DNA of 19,422 nt from Desulfobacterales bacterium. Lineage in GTDB: Bacteria; Desulfobacterota; Desulfobacteria; Desulfobacterales; RPRI01. Position 1 is the first letter of the stretch, and each line of letters starts with the position of its first letter. Below, one piece after another: positions 6,730 to 13,857 of this stretch. The stretch covers positions 1 to 19,422 of the forward strand of contig JAUYEO010000028.1 in the NCBI GenBank assembly GCA_030689795.1, given 5' to 3'. The position numbers and the translations under genes are program-made. The notes under the pieces are model-generated. The model worked only from the letters and a program-made list of their open reading frames with translations, was not told the origin of the DNA and did no database searches.

Positions 6730-6812
6730 TTACCGGGAAGTGAAAGTCTCTTTTGTCGGGCTGATGCCAGAATTATTTACAACATGTAAAGAAGAATCTT
6801 CGACCGCCGAAA
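6730..6812 (-). pseudogene. Relict 3' end of a second sigma-54 activator gene
   Basis: Read leftward, the frame gives SAVEDSSLHVVNNSGISPTK, against SAVEKSSLHDVNNSGISPTK at the end of the intact activator. The TAG that ends the intact gene has become a sense codon here, and the frame runs on for ETFTSR to a TAA at 6730-6732. Upstream of 6812 the similarity stops. It is the footprint of a duplicated activator gene whose body is lost, kept probably because the enhancer palindrome lies inside it. Confidence 0.85.
6776..6790. promoter_or_regulatory. Palindromic enhancer (UAS) TTTACA-N3-TGTAAA, module B
   Basis: TTTACAACATGTAAA. Both half sites match module A while the spacer differs. It is centred about 220 bases upstream of the start predicted for the kinase operon. 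Confidence 0.72.
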
Positions 6813-6848
6813 GGGAGAGTTGGGGGACATCAAAGTATAGCTACAGCA

Positions 6849-6940
6849 GGATAAATCGAAACTGCTTACGATTTATCCGAAAAATATTTTTTCAAGATTG
6901 TAATTTCCCTTAAGGAAATTTTCAGCCAATACTTCGATAC
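6849..6940. terminator. Cluster of hairpins between the PEP-enzyme gene and the relict activator tail
   Basis: Three inverted repeats lie in the ~100 bases after the PEP-enzyme stop. They are a 20-base imperfect stem with a TTCG loop (GCCAATAC...ATACTGGC, about 6924-6943), AATTTCC/GGAAATT (6902-6920), and a perfect 10-bp stem GGATAAATCG/CGATTTATCC (6849-6878) flanked by A/T runs at 6879-6893. This position is where the ~9.6-kb operon must end. None has a textbook GC stem plus T run in the leftward direction, so the terminator call is tentative. Confidence 0.4.
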
Positions 6941-6944
6941 TGGC

Positions 6945-9473
6945 TTATTTGGTCATCAGCATATCCATCTGGCGTGTAAACTGAAGCAGTCGCCCGATTA
7001 TGTCCAGTTTATCTTCAATGAGATGGATCTCGTGTTTTTGATACCTTGCACTAACCCTGTCTCCTGTGACATCTGTGGCGAAATCGAGTGATTGAAGTAT
7101 CCTGGCGATAGTCCTTACACGCCTGTTTCTCCGAACGTCGTCTGCAGCACCCCCCTTGAAAGAGAAAGTTATATAATTCATATTAACAGTCCTGCTGCAG
7201 TATGAATCGACGATACTGTAATGGTATCCGACGCGGGAGCTGAAATTCAGATATTTATCGGAAATAATGGCATAGCTGCGGTCACCGAATCTTTCAGCAG
7301 CGGATGGAGGTGTGATCATCTGCTCTCTCATTACGGATAAAAAACCTTTAAACTCCACTGGGCGGCACTGGTTTTGCTGAAAATCCTTATTCAGTAAACC
7401 TTTGAGGAGGGCCTTGAAAGGAACAGAAGCGATCTTATCGGGGGATATACTGTTGAGATTCAAATTTTTTTCCGTCAAACCGGATCCTAAATCAATAACA
7501 TACAGGTCAAGCGGGATAAAGCCTTTCAATTTAAAAGCCAGTCCCCTTTTATCGGAGACTAAATCACTGAGTTTAAACATTTCGGTATAGGAAAACTCGT
7601 GTACCAGTCTGCAGATATCGTGAAGGGTACTGCAAAAAGTAGGCGCAAAGTCCGGCGACCTGGGATCCAAAAGATACAGAGGGACAATCCGGTCGCTTAC
7701 CTCTCTTAGAACGCTGTATACCGGGGTGTCCTTCATGGGGAATTCACCTGTAATCTGGTATGCCTCCAATTCCGGCACCTTTCCCTGATATACTCTTCCG
7801 GAATAAGCATCCACGGTAACTTCCATACCTTCATGTATGACGGATGTGGCCACATTGGTGCTCACGATAGTGGGTACCGCGAATTCCCTGGCCAGAGTAG
7901 CCATATGCCCTGCTATGTTTCCCATATCAGTAACGATTGCCCTGGTTTTTTTCATGACCATGACAAGCTTGGGAGAGGAATGCCTGGCAATCAGGACTGC
8001 ACCATCGGGGAAATTCAAAAGGTCTTCGTCCGAAGATACATGAAAAGCCGGGCCGAACCCAACTCCTCCTGAAACAGTCACTCCCTTTTCAATCAGCAGC
8101 GGGTATCCAGTCAGTACCGGGAGTACCGGATAGCTTTTGCCGGAATCATCTGCGCGAAGGGAGCGGCTTTGCAGAATAAAAATTTTTCCGCTACTGTCAA
8201 TCGCCCACTCGATATCCTGCGGGCATCCGTAATGCTCCTCGAGTTTCCGTGCGTAGCCGGCAAGAACGGCAATATTATCAGCCGAGAGGCAGGGTTTGTC
8301 CCAAAGAGCGTCTGCCACTGGAATTTCCGTCAAACCCCCATCCGGTTTACTGATCAACTGAACTGTTTTGCGGGAGATATCGGATGATATTGTTTGACCG
8401 TTTTTCCCCACGGTGTAACTATCCGGCGTGATGACTCCCTCCACAGCATAGGGTCCCAGTCCCCATACTGCGGTTATAATGATATTTTCTTCAAGCATGT
8501 TGAGAGGATTTTTTGAATACATCACACCGCTGACAACAGATTCCACCATTTGAAGGCAGGCTACACTCATGGCGATATCTTCATCCCTGATACCTTTGTT
8601 GAGCCTGTACGCGATTGCGCGGGGAGTGTAAAGGCTCGCAACTACTTCCTTATATGTCCGGATAATATGTTCCTGCGGCACGTTCAGCCTGGACAGGTAT
8701 TGACCGGCAAAGGACAACTCGCTGTCCTCTCCAACAGCGCTGCTCCGCATCGATATCCGCAAGGAAGAGTCCGGAATTTTTCCGGACGAAGTATCCCCGG
8801 CAAGTTTTGAATAGGCCAGGAGGATGGCGTCTTCTATTTCAGCAGGAACATCGGCCGAAATGATCAATTGCCTGATATCGTCACTGATTGTTTTGATGGT
8901 TCCGGGGTTATCAGGATCAATATTCATTTTTTTACTGCTTATCTCATCGAAAAGCGCCGAGTTGAGAAGGAAGGACTCAAATGCCCTTGTGGTTATTGCA
9001 AATCCGCAGGGGATCGGAAGCCCGATCCTGCTGTGTATCTCTCCCAGATTGGCATTTTTTCCGCCCACCCAGTCCGTCATCTCCGCATTTATCGCAGAGT
9101 AAGGTAATATTAATTCTGATATGGATATTTCTTTTTTCCTGCCGAGGATTTCTTTGATTTTCAGATTGATCTTTTCGAGGATATCAAACAGCGGGGAGTA
9201 ACAGTGGCCGGAGAGGTCATCTAAGTTTTTGATCATGCGGAGGGCATGGAAAACAGCTTTAGCCGACCTGGATCTGACGTACGACATGCCAAAGACCTGT
9301 TGTCCCAGCAGTTTTTCTTCCAGATCGGTCATTACATTTAAAAATTCGGCATTCGAATCGAGCAGCATTTTGAAACAGGAATATTTAAAGCGAAACAGAT
9401 CCGGCAGGTTCTCTCCGGCAGATGATTCTTTTTGCGATTTACCCCAATTAAAAAGTTTCAGCTTTTTGAACAT
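6945..9473 (-). CDS. PEP-synthase-like phosphohistidine protein lacking the catalytic barrel
   Basis: 842 aa. An uncharacterised helical region (about 25-113) precedes a pyruvate/PEP-dikinase-type ATP-grasp domain (~128-445). That domain shows VGGKNANLGE (from 136), RMSSAVGEDSE and FAGQ. The swivelling phosphohistidine domain (~455-580) has the active His as residue 523 in GNIAGHMATLAREFAVP. True PEP synthase and pyruvate phosphate dikinase then continue into a TIM barrel that binds PEP/pyruvate. Here the last ~250 residues (590-842) show no such barrel motifs and I do not recognise them. The protein should therefore make a phosphohistidine from ATP but pass it to an unknown acceptor, as in the domain logic of rifampicin phosphotransferase. 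The gene overlaps the preceding receiver gene by 16 bases, so the two are translationally coupled. It is the last gene of the large operon. A housekeeping PEP synthase (ppsA) is unlikely given the missing domain. Confidence 0.88.
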   Translation of the reverse strand: MFKKLKLFNWGKSQKESSAGENLPDLFRFKYSCFKMLLDSNAEFLNVMTDLEEKLLGQQVFGMSYVRSRSAKAVFHALRMIKNLDDLSGHCYSPLFDILEKINLKIKEILGRKKEISISELILPYSAINAEMTDWVGGKNANLGEIHSRIGLPIPCGFAITTRAFESFLLNSALFDEISSKKMNIDPDNPGTIKTISDDIRQLIISADVPAEIEDAILLAYSKLAGDTSSGKIPDSSLRISMRSSAVGEDSELSFAGQYLSRLNVPQEHIIRTYKEVVASLYTPRAIAYRLNKGIRDEDIAMSVACLQMVESVVSGVMYSKNPLNMLEENIIITAVWGLGPYAVEGVITPDSYTVGKNGQTISSDISRKTVQLISKPDGGLTEIPVADALWDKPCLSADNIAVLAGYARKLEEHYGCPQDIEWAIDSSGKIFILQSRSLRADDSGKSYPVLPVLTGYPLLIEKGVTVSGGVGFGPAFHVSSDEDLLNFPDGAVLIARHSSPKLVMVMKKTRAIVTDMGNIAGHMATLAREFAVPTIVSTNVATSVIHEGMEVTVDAYSGRVYQGKVPELEAYQITGEFPMKDTPVYSVLREVSDRIVPLYLLDPRSPDFAPTFCSTLHDICRLVHEFSYTEMFKLSDLVSDKRGLAFKLKGFIPLDLYVIDLGSGLTEKNLNLNSISPDKIASVPFKALLKGLLNKDFQQNQCRPVEFKGFLSVMREQMITPPSAAERFGDRSYAIISDKYLNFSSRVGYHYSIVDSYCSRTVNMNYITFSFKGGAADDVRRNRRVRTIARILQSLDFATDVTGDRVSARYQKHEIHLIEDKLDIIGRLLQFTRQMDMLMTK

Positions 9474-9889
9474 TCCCGGTTTTCCTGAGCACGCCCTTTC
9501 TCTATCATTCTGCGGCGAAAGGCATCCTCGACCTTGACCATGAGATCATTTACATTACATGGCTTGATAACGTAGTCATAAGCTCCGGATTTTATGCCTT
9601 CGATACCTGCTTCCACTGATGCATGTCCTGTCAGAAGGATGACTTCCAGAAGCGGATCGATCTTTCTGATCCGCCTGAGAGTTTCTATTCCATCCATCCC
9701 CGGCATCTTGATGTCGACAATGGCAACATCGAAAGATTTTTGCCCGATAATCTCTATCGCCTCTTCGCCGCTGCCTGCATCCGTGACATCCAGGTTTCTT
9801 CTTGTTAACCTGTTTGCCAGAGTTGTCCTGAAATCGTCTTCATCATCCACCAGCAACAGGCGTATAATTTGCATGTCTGATTTTTCCAT
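9458..9889 (-). CDS. Stand-alone response regulator receiver coupled to the PEP-type enzyme
   Basis: 143-aa receiver-only protein with acidic pair D15-D16, phospho-acceptor D59 in VDIKMPGMD, the TGHASVEAG switch region, Lys in YVIKPCNVNDL, and a basic tail (RRRMIEKGRAQENRE). The stop codon lies inside the start of the PEP-type gene, so the two are made together, and physical or regulatory partnership is likely. The start ATG at 9889 has only a weak upstream AGG; an internal ATG five codons later is possible. The 127-base gap upstream has no strong promoter. A weak TTGTAT-N16-TATAAA pair is present at about 9903-9930 on the minus strand but may be chance. Confidence 0.92.
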   Translation of the reverse strand: MEKSDMQIIRLLLVDDEDDFRTTLANRLTRRNLDVTDAGSGEEAIEIIGQKSFDVAIVDIKMPGMDGIETLRRIRKIDPLLEVILLTGHASVEAGIEGIKSGAYDYVIKPCNVNDLMVKVEDAFRRRMIEKGRAQENRECSKS

Positions 9890-10016
9890 ATAAACCTATT
9901 TATACATGAATATTGATTTTATACAAGCTTGCAGCCATCATCTGAATGCGAATTGACCGCACAGCGCAAGTTGTCGTTTGCCGTTGTATCCGGAGGAGGA
10001 TTAAGCGCAGGGCTTT

Positions 10017-10799
10017 TTACCGACCGGAGAGTGAAACCATATACCCAGGTTTGACAGTGCAGCCTGGTCCGACTCTTGCTACCGAGTCTGTTTCAGAGAC
10101 ATTATGAACGACCACAGTTCCTGCGGGTTTGCCCTCTTCATTGAGGAGGGCAAGGCTGGTATCGGTTCGGATGCCGTGCGCGGTGCCCAGGCTGAAGGCT
10201 ATCTCGCACCCATCGTCACCTTTTTTTACTCTATAAACCACGGCCTTTCCCTGTTTGGCCATGAGTTGTTCAATCTTTCCGGAGAGGAAAAAGATATACA
10301 CGAAGACCGGAACAACCGGTATGAAAAAAGAAGCGGCCAAAATCCATGGCGATATGTTAAGGTATCGTTTTATGAAAGATTTGAAGCTCTGGCGATAACC
10401 CGCATAATCATTATAAACCCTTATTAGAAATTTACCGGGCTTTTGCATCTTCATGCCTTCAATGCCTACCGTCAGGCTATACTCTCCCGCCCTTATGTCA
10501 GGATCGATTGTCAGCCGCCCCTGCCACATGTTGTCCCCGAACCAGTGTCCTTTCTGAATTGAATCGATTGTCAGGAGAATATGATTTGAGTTGCCCGTCC
10601 ATGTAATTTCACGGGCACTTTTGACTTTTCCCATCATTATTCCATTGATTTCAACTGTTGTTCCGGGAAGAAGATCAAACACATTTGCAGATTGCCTGAA
10701 CCCGGCTATCACTGCATCAATAATTGACAGGCTGAAAAGAATACAAACAAGTGCTGCTATTTTGCCTGCAGCACTTCTCATCTGTATCATTTTTTCCAT
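10017..10799 (-). CDS. Two-helix membrane protein of unknown function
   Basis: About 260 aa. An N-terminal signal-anchor helix (AAGKIAALVCILFSLSIIDAVIAG) is followed by an extracytoplasmic region of ~110 residues rich in beta-strand pattern (VEINGIMMGKVKSA, RLTIDPDIRAGEYSLTVGIEG). A second helix is near ILAASFFIPVVPVFVYIFFL. A C-terminal cytoplasmic part of ~85 residues has a beta pattern typical of small barrel folds (VYRVKKGDDGCEIAFSLG, GIRTDTSLALLNEEG). I do not recognise a family. No start has a strong SD; the ATG at 10799 is chosen over an upstream TTG at 10820, and an ATG at 10790 is also possible. It lies between the lipoprotein and the receiver/PEP-enzyme pair, with gaps of 122 and 127 bases, the largest in this operon. 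Confidence 0.75.
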   Translation of the reverse strand: MEKMIQMRSAAGKIAALVCILFSLSIIDAVIAGFRQSANVFDLLPGTTVEINGIMMGKVKSAREITWTGNSNHILLTIDSIQKGHWFGDNMWQGRLTIDPDIRAGEYSLTVGIEGMKMQKPGKFLIRVYNDYAGYRQSFKSFIKRYLNISPWILAASFFIPVVPVFVYIFFLSGKIEQLMAKQGKAVVYRVKKGDDGCEIAFSLGTAHGIRTDTSLALLNEEGKPAGTVVVHNVSETDSVARVGPGCTVKPGYMVSLSGR

Positions 10800-10827
10800 A
10801 TCTACCGCAACTATTACCAAGGGGTTT

Positions 10828-10902
10828 AGGCTGAAGACCGAAGGCTGAAGGGCGATAAAACATCAGGAAATGCCTTCAGTTTATCTGCCTTCAGCCTTCA
10901 GT
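10828..10902. repeat. CTGAAGG-type short repeats forming a 12-bp inverted repeat
   Basis: GAAGGCTGAAGG (10840-10851) pairs perfectly with CCTTCAGCCTTC (10888-10899), and further GGCTGAAG and GCCTTCAG units lie around them. The related word GCCTTCAGTCTTCGG stands downstream of both sigma-54 promoters in the long repeats (about 2040 and 6535). This looks like a dispersed intergenic repeat family; here it could also act as an internal mRNA hairpin in the long operon. Confidence 0.65.
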
Positions 10903-10921
10903 TATGTATCTTGTTTCTATT

Positions 10922-11548
10922 CTATTTCTTAAAAATATCAGTTTTACTGAGGTTCATAAACCTCCTGGCCTTTCCTTCCTCTTTATAGTAGATGCGGACT
11001 TCATCGCCGGAATCCCAGGTATTATCCGGAAGCGCGAAGTATTCATCAGGGAGAGAGAAGGTGGTTAGAATTTTTTGTCTTTTTGAATAGACTGCAATGG
11101 TCTTCTTTTCCCTGTCTATCATTGGAAATGTTTTGGGTTTATCCGCTGCCTTGTCATAGACCTGAGGATCATCACTGCTTACCTTTTCCGCTTGAGAGAT
11201 TAAAATGTAGTCGATTGTTTTGAAGTTCTGCGTTGCAGTATCAAAGATGACTATCTGTTTGTTTTCGGTATCGAGCTTCATGCGTTTTCCTGCTTTAGGA
11301 AGAGCTCCTATTTCCGAAGGATCCTCCGGCATCTCATATGTATAAGGCGGCAAATGAGTATAGTCAGGTTTCATCGGGTTGGCCTTAAAATCTCTGATAA
11401 GAGTGACCGTTCCTTTTTCCTTGTCAAATTCGATAACCCTCCCCTGATCCACATTTCCCAGTTTTCCGCAGGCAAGGAGAGACCCAAAGGATAAAACAGT
11501 CAGTATGGCAAACAAGCTGAATTTCTTAATCATAGTATGTCTCCTCAT
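10922..11548 (-). CDS. Putative lipoprotein, TauE-operon partner
   Basis: About 208 aa with a lipoprotein signal: basic start (MRRHTMIKK), hydrophobic stretch and lipobox ending in LLAC followed by GKLG. After lipidation it would sit at the outer face of the inner membrane or in the outer membrane. The rest is hydrophilic and beta-rich (RVIEFDKEKGTVTLIRDF, KQIVIFDTATQNF, KKTIAVYSKRQKIL). From memory it resembles a domain of unknown function found beside TauE genes in sulfate reducers (DUF4881); that is recollection, not a search. The start at 11548 follows GGGAGGGCTTAGC, and an ATG at 11533 with AGGAGACATACT is equally plausible. The gene begins one base after the TauE stop, so the two are coupled. 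Confidence 0.82.
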   Translation of the reverse strand: MRRHTMIKKFSLFAILTVLSFGSLLACGKLGNVDQGRVIEFDKEKGTVTLIRDFKANPMKPDYTHLPPYTYEMPEDPSEIGALPKAGKRMKLDTENKQIVIFDTATQNFKTIDYILISQAEKVSSDDPQVYDKAADKPKTFPMIDREKKTIAVYSKRQKILTTFSLPDEYFALPDNTWDSGDEVRIYYKEEGKARRFMNLSKTDIFKK

Positions 11549-11549
11549 G

Positions 11550-12605
11550 CTAAGCCCTCCCTTTTTTCGCGGCGACTTCCTGCTTTGCACCCTGTAACAT
11601 TTTAATAAGAATGTAGAGAGACAGGGCAGTCACAAGCCCAAGGATAAGAGTTGTTGAGGCAATATCCATAACAACCTGGGTTCCGGCTATATACTTTGGA
11701 ATTAGTTTCATAATGACGGAAATACAGCAACCGACAACGGCAATTCCAAAAGCGATGCGAATTCCATACCCTTTGATATATTTGGTTGCCACTGTTCCTA
11801 CCTGGGCTCCCATCGCTGCGCCGCACAGCATAATAACGGCAGCAACCAGCTCCGTCCTGCCCTTGAAAGTATATGTGCCGGCTCCGTAAAGACCTGATAT
11901 CATAACTTCAAAGAGATCTGTCCCGACAGCTATGTGGGTGGGACAACCGATAAAATAGATAAGTGCCGGCATACGTATAAGGCCTCCGCCGATACCCAGA
12001 ATGCCAGCCAGCCAGCCTGTGACAAAGCTGATAAAGATGGGCAACCAGGCGGAACATGTGAATCCTGCCGCCTTGAAATGTACCATGGGGGGAATCTTAA
12101 GCTTATGGAAGGTCTTGTGCCATTCTATGCCTGTGGCCAGTTTATCAACATCCTGACCTTTTGCCCTTGCCTCATTTTCCTTTTTTCTCTTCTTTGCCAC
12201 GTCGGCAAAGACCATCCATGCGATAAGTATAAGGAGCACAACGTACATCCAGCGGACTATCATTTCCACCTTCCCGATGCGTTCCAGCCACATGATCATC
12301 TGTGCGCCTATTTCAAACCCGGCTACAGTGCCGACAATCATAATAACCCCTAGCCTGTAATCTACATTTCCGAACTTGCCGTGCCGCATGGTGGAAATGA
12401 GAGACTTTCCGGCCATGTGGGCAATATCGGTTCCGATGGCGAAAGCCATTGGGAAACCCAGGATGTTGAGCCCCGGCGTCACCATCCAGGCGCCGCCCAT
12501 GCCAAAAAAACCGCCGATTATTCCGACCCCGATTCCAAGGATAACCAGACCCGGCCAGAATACTGTAACTCCCGAAATGGGCATTAAAACATATAACCAA
12601 TCCAT
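11550..12605 (-). CDS. Sulfite exporter TauE/SafE family permease (copy 2)
   Basis: 351-aa polytopic permease, paralogue of the one at 187-1254. The first-half signature GGFFGMGGAWMVTP is at residues 31-44, followed by a GTDIAHMAGKS segment matching GIDMCHIAGKS of copy 1. The second-half signature is GILGIGGGLIRMPALIYFIG, followed by CPTHIAVGTDLFE. The central loop is highly charged (KKRKKENEARAKGQD). The ATG is preceded by CAGGAGGTTAAATT. It sits between the 98-aa membrane protein and the lipoprotein. Family knowledge says small sulfur-containing or organic anion export; the substrate is not deducible. Having two TauE genes under sigma-54 promoters of the same design suggests both serve one physiological response. 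Confidence 0.9.
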   Translation of the reverse strand: MDWLYVLMPISGVTVFWPGLVILGIGVGIIGGFFGMGGAWMVTPGLNILGFPMAFAIGTDIAHMAGKSLISTMRHGKFGNVDYRLGVIMIVGTVAGFEIGAQMIMWLERIGKVEMIVRWMYVVLLILIAWMVFADVAKKRKKENEARAKGQDVDKLATGIEWHKTFHKLKIPPMVHFKAAGFTCSAWLPIFISFVTGWLAGILGIGGGLIRMPALIYFIGCPTHIAVGTDLFEVMISGLYGAGTYTFKGRTELVAAVIMLCGAAMGAQVGTVATKYIKGYGIRIAFGIAVVGCCISVIMKLIPKYIAGTQVVMDIASTTLILGLVTALSLYILIKMLQGAKQEVAAKKGRA

Positions 12606-12659
12606 AATTTAACCTCCTGATATTATTTTAAAATCAAAACTTTTTAACTGGCGGCAATC

Positions 12660-12956
12660 TTAATGTTCGGATAATTCCCTTGATTTCAGATCAATGCCTA
12701 TACGTGACATAACCAGGTCTGCCAGAAAACCAAGAATAACCCCAATAATCGGGATGGCTACAACGGTGACAATTGTAAAGTATAAATGACTCTCATTGTA
12801 AAGATTGGCAAACCATGCCTGCCAACCGGTCAATTTGCGGGTATCAGCCACAATGACCAGAAGGGAAGCCTTTTCACCTGCAGCCAGAACAACATCCGGT
12901 ATAACCATCAATGCCGCGGCCGCTACACCTGTCAGTTTTGTCCACAATTTGTACAT
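12660..12956 (-). CDS. 98-aa membrane protein with signal peptide, partner of TauE copy 2
   Basis: Start ATG preceded by AAGGAGATTTAACAA. The N-terminal signal sequence has a probable cleavage site after VLA-A (about residue 25). A short periplasmic segment (KASLLVIVADTRKLTGWQ, then WFANLYNESHLYF) leads to one membrane helix (about 60-83) and a C-terminal tail GIDLKSRELSEH. From memory it resembles the DVU0150 family of Desulfovibrio, a small protein beside TauE genes; not verified. The C-terminal helix and tail resemble the C-terminus of the 179-aa protein at 1392-1931, the corresponding neighbour of TauE copy 1. A TauE accessory role is inferred from the repeated pairing. Confidence 0.85.
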   Translation of the reverse strand: MYKLWTKLTGVAAAALMVIPDVVLAAGEKASLLVIVADTRKLTGWQAWFANLYNESHLYFTIVTVVAIPIIGVILGFLADLVMSRIGIDLKSRELSEH

Positions 12957-12975
12957 TTTGTTAAATCTCCTTTGC

Positions 12976-13389
12976 TTATTGTATTATACTCACACTGCAT
13001 GGGGCGTGTGCCACCACCTTGGCCGCTGTGCTGCCTGTCATAGCCCGCTCGAAACCGGTGAGGCCAGTTCTTCCCATAAGGATGAGGTCGAACTTGTCCT
13101 CTTTCGCTCTCCTTATAATATTGTTTGCCGGCACAACGCCTGTCTCAAGAATGGCATCGACCTTGATTCCCTTTCCTTCGAATATGGCCTTTGCGCTGTT
13201 CAGGGCATTTTTTGCCTGTTTTTCCAGTTTCTCCTGGATACTTGGCGGCATGTCATCAAAATCGCTTTTAGAAAAATAAGCCACCGACATGAGGGTGATT
13301 TTTGCCCCTTCCTTCTCGGCCAGTTCCATGGCACGCGAGACCGCCTTCATGGAATGTACTGAACCATCTGTTGCTACCAGCACCTTCAT
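12976..13389 (-). CDS. Universal stress protein (UspA family)
   Basis: 137-aa single Usp domain starting MKVLVATDGS. The nucleotide-binding signature G-2x-G-9x-G(S/T) is complete near the C-terminus (GRTG, then nine residues, then GS), so it should be an ATP-binding type. The preferred ATG at 13389 has AGGAGGTTTTT directly upstream; an in-frame TTG 21 bases earlier overlaps that SD and is unlikely to be used. It is embedded between a receiver gene (29 bases upstream) and the 98-aa membrane protein (19 bases downstream), pointing to a stress or energy-status input to the same operon. Confidence 0.95.
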   Translation of the reverse strand: MKVLVATDGSVHSMKAVSRAMELAEKEGAKITLMSVAYFSKSDFDDMPPSIQEKLEKQAKNALNSAKAIFEGKGIKVDAILETGVVPANNIIRRAKEDKFDLILMGRTGLTGFERAMTGSTAAKVVAHAPCSVSIIQ

Positions 13390-13418
13390 AAAAACCTCCT
13401 CTCTTCGCAATCTATTAT

Positions 13419-13850
13419 TTATTCAAAATTGATTATTCCCCGGATCTTTGCGCCGCGAATCCTTTGTTCCTGAGCATTCTTCTTTTCAAAAGCGGCGATC
13501 AGTTTCTCCAGGAGTTCCACAAACTTTACGGGTTTTAGCAGATAATCAAAGGCGCCTGATTTCAGCCCCTCAATGCTGGTTTCAACTGATGCGTGTCCGG
13601 TGAGGAGAATTACCTCGGTCAAAGGCTGAATTTTTTTAATTTCCCTCAGGATCTCGATGCCGTCCATTCCGCCCGGCATCTTGATGTCCAGCAAAACAAC
13701 ATCGAAATTTTTTTCCTTCATCAAAGCAAGAGCAGCCTCTCCGCCGGGAACACCCGTTGCCTCAATTTTTCTTTTCAGCAACCGGTTGACGATTGTTTCT
13801 AAAAAATCCGTTTCATCATCTACTGCCAAAACCCGGAAGGTTTCCATCAT
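13419..13850 (-). CDS. Stand-alone response regulator receiver
   Basis: 143-aa receiver-only protein. Acidic pair D11-D12, phospho-acceptor D55 in LDIKMPGGMDGIE, switch region LLTGHASVETS, Lys in YLLKPVKFVELL. The loop after the phospho-acceptor has one extra Gly (MPGGMDG instead of MPGMDG), unlike its paralogues. Two ATGs stand in tandem at 13850 and 13847 after AAATAAGGGGGTC; either may be used. The kinase stop lies only 7 bases upstream, so kinase and receiver are a pair. The C-terminus is a charged helix (EKKNAQEQRIRGAKIRG). Confidence 0.92.
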   Translation of the reverse strand: MMETFRVLAVDDETDFLETIVNRLLKRKIEATGVPGGEAALALMKEKNFDVVLLDIKMPGGMDGIEILREIKKIQPLTEVILLTGHASVETSIEGLKSGAFDYLLKPVKFVELLEKLIAAFEKKNAQEQRIRGAKIRGIINFE

Positions 13851-13857
13851 GACCCCC

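Larger units (their letters stand above)
6533..6812. repeat. Long direct repeat, copy B (promoter module plus relict activator tail)
   Basis: Diverged copy of 2038-2318 placed upstream of the kinase operon. The sigma-54 promoter core is identical between copies, and the IHF match and the TTTACA/TGTAAA half sites are also intact. The coding part has drifted (stop codon lost). That pattern of conservation fits selection on the regulatory elements only. It makes up the larger part of the 553-base gap between 6392 and 6944; the rest holds hairpins (see 6849-6940). Confidence 0.92.

Noticed and set aside
6849..6893. Possible recombination site (attC-like) from the perfect 10-bp stem
   Set aside because: No integrase, no cassette structure and no core-site triplets; left as a hairpin in a probable terminator region.
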